Shown: positions 1 to 9,277 of the stretch, piece after piece | How positions within the stretch are numbered: the first letter of the stretch is position 1 | Layout of the letters: each line of letters starts with the position of its first letter | From: UBA952 sp044361535 | GTDB lineage: Bacteria > Bacteroidota > Bacteroidia > Flavobacteriales_D > Crocinitomicaceae | Direction of reading: 5' to 3' | DNA length: 64,000 nt | Assembly (NCBI GenBank): GCA_044361535.1 | Contig: JBIKIQ010000004.1 | Coordinates: forward strand, 1-64,000 | Notes under the pieces: generated by a model | What the model was told of the DNA's origin: nothing | Seen by the model: only the letters and a program-made list of their open reading frames with translations | The model's database searches: none | Program-made: the position numbers and the translations under genes

Positions 1-3000
1 TGGCAGCAACTGCAAACACTGTTGTTTCATCAACTACATGGTCAACCTCTGGCACAGGAACATTCTCAAGTTTAAATAATCTTACTGCTATTTACACTCC
101 AAGTCAAGCCGATATTACAGCAGGTTCAGTAACATTAACCATTACAAGTAATGATCCGCAAGGACCTTGTGGAACTGTAAATGATGCAATGACTTTAACT
201 ATAAATCAAACTCCAATTATACAAGATTTTACAATTAATACATGTTCTGGAGAAACAATCAATTACGTCCCTACTTCAAACGCGCCAAATGTTGTTCCTT
301 CAGGAGTAACGTATGAATGGACTGTTTTAAATATATCAGAAATTAATGGTGAAATGAACAGCACAAATCCATTTAGTAGTGTTTCCCAAACATTAATAAA
401 TTTGACAGATGAAGTTCAATCATTAGATTATATTGTTACTCCTTCATCTGGATTAAATTGTACTGGAAATGATTTTACGCTAACAATCAATATAACTCCT
501 GCCCCAATTATTGCTGATATTAACCTTTCCATCTGTTCAGGCGATAACTTTAGTGTTCTTCCAACCACAGGTGGAGGAAGTAGTTCAAATGATATTGTTC
601 CATTGAATACGTTATATACTTGGAATGTTTCAAATAGCGATGTCAATGGTGAGTCAAATCAATTAACGCCAGGTTTGACACCAATTTCTCAAAGTTTAAC
701 TAACTTGACTGATTTACCCGTGATAGTTAATTATACGGTAATTCCTTGGTCAGCAGCATGTCCAGGTCCATCTTTTAACTTAAATGTAACTGTTAATCCA
801 AGTCCCGTAATTACAGATCAAGTAGGAACAGTTTGTTCAGAAAGTCCTTTTACACTTTATTTTTCTAATCAAACAAATATTTTAATACCAACAGGAACAA
901 CATATACTTGGACATTTACTGATGAACCCAATGTATCAAATGAAACTAGTCAATCAACACCGGTTAGTGAATTTAGTCAAGAGTTAACGAATAATTCTGT
1001 TACTCAGCAAATTGTAATTTATGAAGTTACGCCTATTTCTGGGGCAGCTGGAGCATGTTCAGGAAGTCCATTTCAATTGACTTTAAATGTTCTTCCGACC
1101 CCACAAATTGCTGATGGAAACATAAGCATCTGTTCTCAAAGTGGCTTAACATATTCTCCTCAAATAATTACTGGTAATATTGTTCCATTAGGAACTACCT
1201 ATACTTGGCAATTTTCAGATAATACAAATGTTTTAGGAGAAACAAATCAATTATCAAGTACTTCTATCATTACTCAAAATTTGCAAAACATTACTAATGT
1301 CCCACAGTTACTTGATTACACTATAACTCCTAGTTTGTCAAATTGCATTGGCGATCCATTTATTTTAAACGTCACCGTCAACCCTACTCCAGTCATCCAA
1401 CCAATCAGTGAAATTATTTGTAGTGGCGGATCTTTTGATATAATACCAAATCCATCAGCTACGGGAAATATAATTCCATCAGGTACAACTTACACTTGGA
1501 CGTATGCTGATAATCCGGATATCCTAAATGAAGCAAATAATTCAATTTCAAGTACCAACATTTCTGGCGGGCCATTAACAAGTACGGTTAATGTTACTAC
1601 AGATGTTGACTATACGGTAATCCCTACTTCCGGTGCATCAGGTGCTTGTGTTGGAACTCCATTTAATTTTAACATAACGATCACTGCAACTCCAACTATT
1701 GCTAACAAAATTGATAGTATTTGTAGTGGGTCATTCCCTGTTTTAGATTTAATTTCATCGGATGTAGTGCCACCAGGAACGCAATATTCTTGGGTGATAT
1801 TATTTGATAATCCATTAATTTCTGGTCAAGCAAACCAAACAAACTTTGTTTCTGATTTTTCCAATCAAGTATTAACAAATAATGATGTTAATGCTCAACC
1901 ACAAACATTGACTTATCTTGTGACCCCGATGTCAGGACCTTGTCCTGGAGCTACATTCCAATTTGAAGTAACTGTTTTAGCTGCTCCAATTCTTGCAGAT
2001 GAAACAATAACCGTTTGTAGCGATGACAATATATCAAATTATACTTTTGGTACACCCGGCGACATTATTCCATTAGGAACTGAATATACATGGGTTGTTC
2101 TTCCAAATACAACAGTCTCAGGTCAGGCAAGTAATGCAGTACCGTCGAATACTTTTAATACCTCTATTTTACATAATAATACGAATGTAGATCAAACATT
2201 GCATTATGTAATTACTCCAATTGCATCTGCATTAAATCCACCTTGTGTTGGTCAACCATTTGATTTATTCGTTACTGTAAAACCTACTCCTGTACTTCAA
2301 AATATAACTTTGGCACCAATATGTAGTGGTACTAGTTTTTCCTACACGCCAGTTGATGCAAGCCCAACTACAATTTGGCCAGTAGATGGGGCATTTACAT
2401 GGACTGTTGCAACGAATACCAATGTTATTGGTCAATCAGATAACACCGGAACACCAACATCTACATTGAGTCAGACATTAACGAATCTTACGAATGTTGT
2501 TCAAAATGTAGTTTATACAATTTCCCCGTTAGATATTATTTCAGGTTGTGATGGACTTTCCTACATTGTAACCGTGCCTGTAAATCCTCGACCAAAAGTC
2601 TTAGATACTTTAATTTCAGTTTGTAGCGGCCAACCGTTTTCTGTTGTTCCGCCAAATAATCAACCTAATAATATGGTACCAATTGGAACATCCTATTCTT
2701 GGCCAACACCAGTTGACAATCCATTAGGGTCGATTTCAGGAGAAAGTGCAGCAAACAATCAACCTTCAATAAGTCAAACATTAACGAACATCAATTCAAT
2801 AATTTGTGATACCATGTTCTACATGATTACTCCTTCTGTTGGAACAGCACCAGGATTGGTTTGTGTTGGAGATCCTTTTGAGCTTGCTGTAAGGGTTAAA
2901 CCGGTGCCAACTCTAACAGCTACAGCAGGAAGTAATTTGATATGTCCTGGTGATTGTACTCCTTTAACAGCTACGCCATCCATAACGGTTGATTGTAATG

Positions 3001-5201
3001 GAGTTCCAGGTTCATATAGTTGGACTCCACCACTAACCTTATCACCTACTCCACCAACAACAAATATTGTTAGTGCCTGTCCTTCTCAAAACACAACGTA
3101 TAATGTCACTTATACCTTAGATGGATGCTCCGTTTCTGCATCAACAACTATAAATATTGTAAATCCTCCTAACATAAGTACAATATCAGTCTTAGAACAA
3201 ACGATTTGTGAGGGTGGATGTACCATATTAACAGCTAATATTCAAAATCAGTCAGTTGTTCCTGAATATGTTGAATGGAGTAATGGAGATGTTGATTACA
3301 CAAGTCCGTTTTCAATACTTGTTTGTCCTACTGATACAACCACCTACACAGCAACTGCCTATTTAGCTGGATGTAGTGGAAATACTGCCTCTGTAACTGT
3401 AAACGTAAATACAGATCCACTTATCTCGGTTCAACCAACTCCTGACACAACCATTTGTGTTGGTGGAACTTATCCGTTGAGCGTAACACTTCAATTCGGA
3501 GCAGGAACAGCTTTGTATCAATGGTATTTCACTACAAATGGAACAAATTCTGGTGGTACCCCAATAGCAGGAGCATCAGGAGCAATCGTTACAAATACCT
3601 CTGGATATACTGTTTTATATACTCCACCAGCGTTTGCCACAGCGGGGAATTATACGTATTATTGTGTTATAACTTACGGTCCAAATGGTTGTGGTTCTCT
3701 AACAACGGCGCCGGCTACCATTCATGTAATTAATGATCCAGTGGTTTCAATTTCACCATTCACTAGTGATTCACTGTGTGTTGGTGGAACGGCTCAATGT
3801 CTTCAAGCAATTGTTTCAGGAGGAATTGGAACGAATTCCTATTTGTGGAATCCAGGTGGAGCCATCGATCAAACATTCTGTCCTCCATCGGATAGTGCAG
3901 GAACTTTCAACTATTCGGTGATAGTTACTCAAACCGGAATTGGTTGCGGATCTCTACCTTCGAACATCGTTCCAATTTATATAGTACCTGATCCAATTGT
4001 CACAATCCTTGGTGAAATCGAAGTCTGCGACGGTGCAGAAGTTCCTCTTACTTCAACTGTAACTGGTGGAATTGGGACAGTTAATAATTATACTTGGAAT
4101 CAGTCTCAACCGGTTGGAAGTCCAAATACACTTATGACATGGACGAGTGCAGGCGATACAACAGTTGCGTTATTTGAAGATATTACGTACCAATTGAATA
4201 TTACGCAAACAGGTAATGGTTGTAATGCGGTTGACACCCATTTCATCAACGTGGTTCCTGATCCAATTGTAGTAGTTGATTATGATTCGCTTGTTTGTTT
4301 GAATACACCAACAGAGTTTGTTGCAAATGTGATTGGGGGAACTGGAACGGCCTATTTTGATTGGTATCAAGTGGACAGTTTATTGACGGTGGGTGGCACA
4401 CAAATTACAACGGATAGTCAAACCGATAATTCAATTATACAAACCTTGTACGAAGCCTATTGGAATTTCTACTACGTTTCCTTGCAAATGTCAGGGTTAG
4501 GTTGTGATCCAGACACGAGCGATTTAATCATTGTGGAAGGATTAGAATGGTCTGTTGCTGATTTTGATATTCAACCTGATAGTCTTGTTCAAAGTTTATT
4601 CGACCCTACCTTCTCGTTTATCAATCAAAGTGAAAATGCAACAAATTATTGGTGGGATTTAGGTGAATGTGACCCACAATTACCAAATAGTGGACTTTAT
4701 CAAACACCTTCGCAATACTATAACCCAACTGCTACTAATGTTATTGATTATACCTACGGTTGTGAACCAGGTATTTATTCGGTGCAATTGGTTGCTACCA
4801 ATCAAGGTCTTTGTCCTGATACTATCATTAAGCAAATTAAAATTAAAGATGAAATTGTAATTTATGTACCAAATACTTTTACGCCTAATGGAGATGGAAT
4901 AAATGATTTGTTTATACCAATTATCACAACCTATTCTGGCCTAGATCAATATGAATTCCGTATTTATGACCGCTGGGGCGAAGTGATTTTTGAATCTAAA
5001 ACCGTTGGCGAAGGCTGGGATGGTATAGCAGGAAGGCCTTGGCCGGGAGTAACAGGGACTAACTATCCAAATGTAATTCCTTATGGAGATCCTAATAAAC
5101 AACGACCACAAGACGGGACATATACATGGACATTGAGAGCGAGGCTAAAAGCATCTTCGGAGGTGGAAGACTATAGAGGGCATGTAAATATCATTCGCTA
5201 A
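1..5201 (+). CDS. T9SS cargo with tandem PKD-like repeats and CHU_C sorting domain (5'-truncated by window edge)
   Basis: The reading frame is open from base 3 to the stop at 5201 (about 1,732 visible residues), so the start lies off the left edge. Nine tandem repeats of roughly 300 bp begin near 241, 535, 831, 1127, 1418, 1720, 2015, 2320 and 2617. Each has a [IV]CSG-type cysteine, a P.GT.YTW strand, a SQ.LTN.T turn and a second cysteine before PF.L.VTV.P.P, the pattern of PKD-like domains. Ig-like modules with ICPGDC/ICEGGC/ICVGGT cysteines follow (about 2938-4540), then a PKD domain (about 4560-4850). The end (about 4852-5201) is a 'gliding motility-associated C-terminal' (CHU_C, T9SS type B) domain with FTPNGDGIND and YDRWGE. 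By family knowledge it crosses the outer membrane through the T9SS and acts at the surface as adhesin or matrix protein; its ligand is unknown. It converges on ctaA with an 8-bp gap. Confidence 0.9.
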   Translation, partial: AATANTVVSSTTWSTSGTGTFSSLNNLTAIYTPSQADITAGSVTLTITSNDPQGPCGTVNDAMTLTINQTPIIQDFTINTCSGETINYVPTSNAPNVVPSGVTYEWTVLNISEINGEMNSTNPFSSVSQTLINLTDEVQSLDYIVTPSSGLNCTGNDFTLTINITPAPIIADINLSICSGDNFSVLPTTGGGSSSNDIVPLNTLYTWNVSNSDVNGESNQLTPGLTPISQSLTNLTDLPVIVNYTVIPWSAACPGPSFNLNVTVNPSPVITDQVGTVCSESPFTLYFSNQTNILIPTGTTYTWTFTDEPNVSNETSQSTPVSEFSQELTNNSVTQQIVIYEVTPISGAAGACSGSPFQLTLNVLPTPQIADGNISICSQSGLTYSPQIITGNIVPLGTTYTWQFSDNTNVLGETNQLSSTSIITQNLQNITNVPQLLDYTITPSLSNCIGDPFILNVTVNPTPVIQPISEIICSGGSFDIIPNPSATGNIIPSGTTYTWTYADNPDILNEANNSISSTNISGGPLTSTVNVTTDVDYTVIPTSGASGACVGTPFNFNITITATPTIANKIDSICSGSFPVLDLISSDVVPPGTQYSWVILFDNPLISGQANQTNFVSDFSNQVLTNNDVNAQPQTLTYLVTPMSGPCPGATFQFEVTVLAAPILADETITVCSDDNISNYTFGTPGDIIPLGTEYTWVVLPNTTVSGQASNAVPSNTFNTSILHNNTNVDQTLHYVITPIASALNPPCVGQPFDLFVTVKPTPVLQNITLAPICSGTSFSYTPVDASPTTIWPVDGAFTWTVATNTNVIGQSDNTGTPTSTLSQTLTNLTNVVQNVVYTISPLDIISGCDGLSYIVTVPVNPRPKVLDTLISVCSGQPFSVVPPNNQPNNMVPIGTSYSWPTPVDNPLGSISGESAANNQPSISQTLTNINSIICDTMFYMITPSVGTAPGLVCVGDPFELAVRVKPVPTLTATAGSNLICPGDCTPLTATPSITVDCNGVPGSYSWTPPLTLSPTPPTTNIVSACPSQNTTYNVTYTLDGCSVSASTTINIVNPPNISTISVLEQTICEGGCTILTANIQNQSVVPEYVEWSNGDVDYTSPFSILVCPTDTTTYTATAYLAGCSGNTASVTVNVNTDPLISVQPTPDTTICVGGTYPLSVTLQFGAGTALYQWYFTTNGTNSGGTPIAGASGAIVTNTSGYTVLYTPPAFATAGNYTYYCVITYGPNGCGSLTTAPATIHVINDPVVSISPFTSDSLCVGGTAQCLQAIVSGGIGTNSYLWNPGGAIDQTFCPPSDSAGTFNYSVIVTQTGIGCGSLPSNIVPIYIVPDPIVTILGEIEVCDGAEVPLTSTVTGGIGTVNNYTWNQSQPVGSPNTLMTWTSAGDTTVALFEDITYQLNITQTGNGCNAVDTHFINVVPDPIVVVDYDSLVCLNTPTEFVANVIGGTGTAYFDWYQVDSLLTVGGTQITTDSQTDNSIIQTLYEAYWNFYYVSLQMSGLGCDPDTSDLIIVEGLEWSVADFDIQPDSLVQSLFDPTFSFINQSENATNYWWDLGECDPQLPNSGLYQTPSQYYNPTATNVIDYTYGCEPGIYSVQLVATNQGLCPDTIIKQIKIKDEIVIYVPNTFTPNGDGINDLFIPIITTYSGLDQYEFRIYDRWGEVIFESKTVGEGWDGIAGRPWPGVTGTNYPNVIPYGDPNKQRPQDGTYTWTLRARLKASSEVEDYRGHVNIIR
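241..2930 (+). repeat. Nine tandem ~300-bp coding repeats (PKD-like domains)
   Basis: Diverged in-frame tandem repeats of about 97-102 codons inside the T9SS cargo. They are recognised by recurring Cys-Ser-Gly, GT.YTW and SQ.LTN motifs at a regular spacing. The copies differ considerably in nucleotide sequence, so this is an old array rather than a recent amplification. More copies may lie left of the window, because sequence before base 241 ends in the same INQTP-type repeat junction. Confidence 0.85.
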
Positions 5202-5209
5202 TAAAACCT

Positions 5210-6226
5210 TTATTTGGAGCGCTGTACTTTTATTTGAAAAATCAAATACAACAACTGACCAAACAAGATGCTGGCAAAAAGTAAGTGACTCGTTTGAACT
5301 AAGCCAGGCATATCGGCATAGGCCAACAAAACTCCTGAAATAAGTCCCAAAGCTAGAATAACAAAAGACCAACGCAAAAGTGGAATGTGAAAGATCTTTT
5401 CATTTTTGTAGGCTAAATAACCAAGAATAATCAAAACCAACCACGAAAAACTTCTGTGAACGTAGAAAATCCAGCCCAATTTATCCGTCCAGCTTTCTCT
5501 TCCAAAACCTTGTTTGGTCAATTCATCAATGTACTCGCGAACTTGGGTACCCAAAAACATTTGATAAAAAGTGATCAGAAATATCAAATAAATAGCATAA
5601 TAAATTGCTTTTGGAATCTCAAATTTCACTTTAGTAGAAAAGGATTTCATTTTGTAAATAAGATACAATTGAATTCCAATGATTACTAAGGCTAATAACA
5701 TGTGAATGGTTATTGTCCAAGGAACGAGATTAGTAGCCACAACGATTGAACCAAACCAACCTTGAATTCCCATGAGGATAAGATTGAAAGCTGCCACCCA
5801 AATTAACTTTGATTTTCGGTAATAGAGTAGCATCCAGAAAAAACTCAAAAGCATAACATTTCCAGCCAAAAATCCCAATAAGCGATTGATGTATTCCGTC
5901 CAAGTTTTAGTAGCATTAAAAGATTCTTCGTAATAAATCGTGGGATCGTTCTTTATTCTTTGAGCCGTTTCTTCCATTCCAATAGAGTTCAAGAATTTGC
6001 AAAATTTCTCAACCTTTTTACCCCGTTTTGTAAGAAAAATGTCTTTGTAATCTTTTGGCAAAGCACTCTCATCAGTTGGAGGAACCCACTGCCCGAAACA
6101 CTTTGGCCAATCAGGACATCCCATACCACTGCCCGTGATGCGCACAAAACTTCCTGCGATTACCACCAAATAAATGAGTATAAGTGCCAACCAATTAAAC
6201 CGAATAATTCTTGTTGAAAATTCCAT
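5210..6226 (-). CDS. ctaA: Heme A synthase, COX15/CtaA family
   Basis: Polytopic inner-membrane protein (338 aa from the chosen ATG) that converts heme O to heme A for aa3/ba3-type oxidases. Visible family signatures are the N-terminal membrane segment followed by GSGMGCPDWPKCFG, with the conserved cysteine pair at residues 37 and 43, and later TIHMLLA, FYVHRSF and QTSHLLF histidine motifs in membrane segments. The first heme-ligand position, EYxHR in most relatives, reads EYINR here (Asn114). A loop of about 60 residues between the cysteines and this motif is longer than in Bacillus CtaA. The frame could start 15 codons earlier (6271), but a TAnnTTTG promoter box (6231-6238) lies inside that extension, so ATG 6226 is preferred. 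Confidence 0.9.
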   Translation of the reverse strand: MEFSTRIIRFNWLALILIYLVVIAGSFVRITGSGMGCPDWPKCFGQWVPPTDESALPKDYKDIFLTKRGKKVEKFCKFLNSIGMEETAQRIKNDPTIYYEESFNATKTWTEYINRLLGFLAGNVMLLSFFWMLLYYRKSKLIWVAAFNLILMGIQGWFGSIVVATNLVPWTITIHMLLALVIIGIQLYLIYKMKSFSTKVKFEIPKAIYYAIYLIFLITFYQMFLGTQVREYIDELTKQGFGRESWTDKLGWIFYVHRSFSWLVLIILGYLAYKNEKIFHIPLLRWSFVILALGLISGVLLAYADMPGLVQTSHLLFASILFGQLLYLIFQIKVQRSK

Positions 6227-6230
6227 AAAA

Positions 6231-6238
6231 CAAAAGTA
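6231..6238 (-). promoter_or_regulatory. Bacteroidota -7 promoter box of ctaA, 4 nt from the ATG
   Basis: TACTTTTG on the minus strand matches TAnnTTTG. Four bases separate it from ATG 6226, so transcription should start at or next to the start codon. A TTG lies 24 nt upstream (6263-6265), slightly far for a -33 element. Confidence 0.55.
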
Positions 6239-6307
6239 GTTAATATGTAAGCCTAAGTGAAACAATTTCAATAAATTTCATTTATATTCGTATTATACCT
6301 GTTCAGT

Positions 6308-7003
6308 ATGTTACTCAGGATTCTTTTACCGATTTTAATTTTATCCTCTACCCTAACGGTGGCACAAGATTCGTGTGAAATTGATCACGCAATAAAACAG
6401 CATTTTTTCGCACAAGAATCCTTTAATGATTCACTAACTTATTACCGAAAAATATTCAGAAAAACGAAGAAAATAAGTAAAAAAGAAGATCGTTTAGAAC
6501 TCGCATTCTACGTGGCTTTGCGTCATTACCCAGAATTGAGAAATACAAAAATTAAGGTGCGTTTCAAAAAAATTAAATCAACTATGGTTGCTCAACCCGA
6601 AGCTGATTTTATTGTAAAGTCAAGAAGCGATAGGCGTTATAAAATAATTATCAATTCAACAAAAGAAAATATCGGAATGAATTACGAAGATCTTACCTTC
6701 AATGCGCTCGTCGGTTGGATTGGTCATGAACTCGCTCATATTACAGATTACAGCAAAAAATCCAATGGTCAACTGGTACAATTCATTTCAAACTATTTAT
6801 TTTCTCGAAAACACATGAAGCATACTGAAAACTGTGCAGACAAAGAAGCAGTGAAACGAGGTTTGGGTTATGCCCTCTATGAAGGGGTGCATGAACTTTT
6901 CAAAAATCCCAAAATTTTCAAGAAATACAAAGATCGAAATAAGGAATTTTATTTAACTCCAGAAGAAATTCTTGCTGAAATCAAACAGGTGGAGAAAGAG
7001 TAA
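6308..7003 (+). CDS. Secreted HExxH zinc metallopeptidase-like protein
   Basis: A 231-aa protein with an N-terminal signal peptide (residues 1-20, ending TVAQ). The GHELAH sequence near residue 142 is an HExxH zinc-binding motif, and NCADKEAV about 40 residues later could supply the third ligand, as in M48-type gluzincins. It is much smaller than typical M48 proteases and has no other domain I can name. The location is expected to be periplasmic or outer-membrane associated. It starts 81 bp from the divergent ctaA and is followed by 134 bp of non-coding DNA before the mutL operon. Substrate unknown; the metallopeptidase call rests only on these motifs. Confidence 0.6.
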   Translation: MLLRILLPILILSSTLTVAQDSCEIDHAIKQHFFAQESFNDSLTYYRKIFRKTKKISKKEDRLELAFYVALRHYPELRNTKIKVRFKKIKSTMVAQPEADFIVKSRSDRRYKIIINSTKENIGMNYEDLTFNALVGWIGHELAHITDYSKKSNGQLVQFISNYLFSRKHMKHTENCADKEAVKRGLGYALYEGVHELFKNPKIFKKYKDRNKEFYLTPEEILAEIKQVEKE

Positions 7004-7113
7004 GAATGTGGTTTTCCTGTGAAAATACTATTTCAATTATTTTAAAAGCTATTTTTTTGAATAATCAGATTGTTTAAATTGGTTAATATTCAATAAAGAG
7101 CACTTTATTGTGG

Positions 7114-7121
7114 TATATTTG
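7114..7121 (+). promoter_or_regulatory. TAnnTTTG box upstream of the mutL operon
   Basis: TATATTTG, 16 nt before ATG 7138, matches the Bacteroidota -7 consensus. No good -33 TTTG is visible at the expected spacing. Confidence 0.45.
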
Positions 7122-7137
7122 TTATAAGTCTTAAGAT

Positions 7138-7455
7138 ATGGCATTCGGATTTTTATCAAAAACAGGGAGATACAGGCGATTCAATTTCGTTCCACGTTAT
7201 TACGATGAGCGAAAAGAACGTCTTGAGTTAAAACGTAAAATGTATCAAGAACAAGAGTTGGATTCTGACTCTCAACGGAGTGCATTTTTTAGAGATTCTC
7301 TTCAGCAATCATGGAATCGCGGTAAGATCGTTCGCAAGCAAAAGCAATCTGCGAACATGCGAATACTCATTTTAGTTTTAGTTATCTTGGTTCTTGGATA
7401 TTTTGTATTCAACGGATTGGATGATGTGGATCAAGTAATTAAATCGATTATCTAG
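7138..7455 (+). CDS. Small single-pass membrane protein upstream of mutL
   Basis: A 105-aa protein with a basic, charged N-terminal 75 residues (RYRRFNFVPRYYDERKERLE region) and one hydrophobic segment near residues 78-95. It is probably anchored in the inner membrane by its C-terminal helix. Short proteins of this type directly upstream of mutL recur in Bacteroidota and are sometimes labelled riboflavin synthase subunit beta; nothing in the sequence supports that enzyme name. It is the first gene of a close operon: mutL starts 3 bp after its stop. Function unknown. Confidence 0.75.
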   Translation: MAFGFLSKTGRYRRFNFVPRYYDERKERLELKRKMYQEQELDSDSQRSAFFRDSLQQSWNRGKIVRKQKQSANMRILILVLVILVLGYFVFNGLDDVDQVIKSII

Positions 7456-7458
7456 TCT

Positions 7459-9276
7459 ATGTCAGGTCTTATTAAAATACTGCCTGATCACATCGCTAAT
7501 CAGATTGCAGCCGGCGAAGTAATTCAGCGCCCTGCCTCTGTCGTAAAAGAATTGGTTGAAAATGCTGTTGATGCAGGCTCAATCAAAATTCAAGTAATTA
7601 TTAAAGATGCTGGCAAAACCCTCATTCAAGTAATTGATAACGGGAATGGAATGAATTCTGACGACGCCTTATTATGTTTTGCACGCCATGCGACAAGTAA
7701 AATATCAACCGCTGATGACTTATTTTCTTTGCATACAAAAGGATTTAGAGGGGAAGCGTTAGCGTCTATTGCTTCCATCGCACATGTGGTATTAAAAACA
7801 AAAACAGAATCCTCCGATGTAGGCACTGAAATATGTGTTGAAGGTTCAAAAATTGTATCTCAAACGGAATGTGTTACCTCGAAAGGAACCTCATTCGAAA
7901 TAAAAAATCTATTCTTTAATGTTCCGGCACGCAGAAATTTTCTTAAATCAGATGCCATGGAATTTCGACACATTGAAGAAGAATTTGAACGTGTAGCGCT
8001 AGCTCATCCGGAAGTAAGTTTTTCATTACACCACAATAACCAGGAAGTTTATGCACTTGCGCCAGCAAACTACCGTAAACGAATTAGCGATGTCTTGGGT
8101 AAATCGGCTAACGATAAATTGGTGCCCATTGAAGAAGATACGGATATAGTATCTATTAGAGGTTTTGTGCTTAAACCTGAATTTGCGCGCAAGACACGAG
8201 GAGAACAATTTTTCTTTGTGAATAATCGCTTTTTTAGAGACAATTATTTTAATCACGCTGTAAACAAAGCGTTTGATGGGCTCGTTCAGCCTAAATATTT
8301 TCCTGGCTATTTCTTGTTTTTTACGGTAAATCCCAACAAATTGGATGTCAACATTCATCCAACCAAAACGGAAATAAAATTTGAGGAAGATAAATTCATC
8401 TATTCTATTTTATTGAGTAGTATTCGTCAGGCACTTGGAAAATATAATGTAATGCCAACCTTAGATTTTGAGCAGGAAACTGCTTTTGAAGTTCCTATGT
8501 CCGTTCGAAATCAGCCGCCTGTTGAGCCAACAATTCGTGTAAATCCTGACTTTAATCCCTTTCAGTCATTTCCAAATAACACAAAAACTTCTTCAGGATT
8601 AAGTCCGGCTTTAAAAGCACAAGGATTTGGTCAAGGCGTACCTGATGAAAAAGACTGGCAAAATTTCTATCAAATACAAGAAGATCAATCCGAACAAACG
8701 CACCAGCTCATTCCGGAAGAAGAAATTGAGGTTACAAAAGAGTATTTAACAAAAGACCGATATATTTTTACACCTACCAAATCGGGTTTAATGCTCATAG
8801 ATCGAAAGCGAGCTCAAGAAAGAATAACATACGATTTATTAATGACGCAATTCATCAATTCTCCCATCCATTCTCAACAATTACTTTTTCCATACGATGT
8901 AGAATTATCAAAAAACGAGAAAGTTTTATGGGAAACAAATAGAAGTTTGATGCAACGCTTTGGCTTTGAATATGAAACAACTGGCAATCAATTACTTTTA
9001 AATGGAATACCTTCTTGCTTGCCAGAGGAAGCGATATATTCATGTTTAGAAAATATACACGATACGCTGGGGCACAAAGAAATTGATAAAGGTGAGATTG
9101 CTCACTATATTGTTCTTTCAATTTCAAAATCTGTTTCAGGAGCCGCACTGAAATCAAAATGTATTATTGAAAGCTTTATTGAGAATTTATTTCAATGTGA
9201 GGATCATCAATACTCACCTTCAGGGAAAAAGATATTAAGTACGTTAACGTTAGACGAAATAAAATCAAAATTTTAG
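7459..9276 (+). CDS. mutL: DNA mismatch repair protein MutL
   Basis: 605 aa. The N-terminal GHKL ATPase is complete: GEVIQRPASVVKELVENAVDA (catalytic Glu31, Asn35), DNGNGM and TKGFRGEAL, followed by the transducer domain with NVPARR and NIHPTKTEIKF. A linker of about 100 residues leads to the C-terminal dimerisation domain (from about residue 430). In endonuclease-proficient MutL this domain carries DQHAxxERxxYE; here the site reads DRKRAQERITYD starting at Asp448, and the later CPHGRP-like motif reads SPSGKK. Metal-dependent nicking may therefore be weakened or lost (inference). MutL couples MutS mismatch recognition to strand removal. The gene is followed 1 bp later by a rhomboid gene. Confidence 0.95.
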   Translation: MSGLIKILPDHIANQIAAGEVIQRPASVVKELVENAVDAGSIKIQVIIKDAGKTLIQVIDNGNGMNSDDALLCFARHATSKISTADDLFSLHTKGFRGEALASIASIAHVVLKTKTESSDVGTEICVEGSKIVSQTECVTSKGTSFEIKNLFFNVPARRNFLKSDAMEFRHIEEEFERVALAHPEVSFSLHHNNQEVYALAPANYRKRISDVLGKSANDKLVPIEEDTDIVSIRGFVLKPEFARKTRGEQFFFVNNRFFRDNYFNHAVNKAFDGLVQPKYFPGYFLFFTVNPNKLDVNIHPTKTEIKFEEDKFIYSILLSSIRQALGKYNVMPTLDFEQETAFEVPMSVRNQPPVEPTIRVNPDFNPFQSFPNNTKTSSGLSPALKAQGFGQGVPDEKDWQNFYQIQEDQSEQTHQLIPEEEIEVTKEYLTKDRYIFTPTKSGLMLIDRKRAQERITYDLLMTQFINSPIHSQQLLFPYDVELSKNEKVLWETNRSLMQRFGFEYETTGNQLLLNGIPSCLPEEAIYSCLENIHDTLGHKEIDKGEIAHYIVLSISKSVSGAALKSKCIIESFIENLFQCEDHQYSPSGKKILSTLTLDEIKSKF

Positions 9277-9277
9277 T

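Noticed and set aside
241..2930. Tandem repeats considered as a CRISPR array or minisatellite
   Set aside because: Units are about 300 bp, coding, diverged, and lack identical short repeats with unique spacers.
7138..7455. Riboflavin synthase subunit beta annotation for the small gene before mutL
   Set aside because: Database-style name only; the protein is a small basic single-pass membrane protein without lumazine/riboflavin synthase motifs.
8026..8358. 110-codon antisense frame inside mutL
   Set aside because: No family resemblance, and it lies wholly opposite a well-conserved gene; AT-rich coding sequence often opens such frames.
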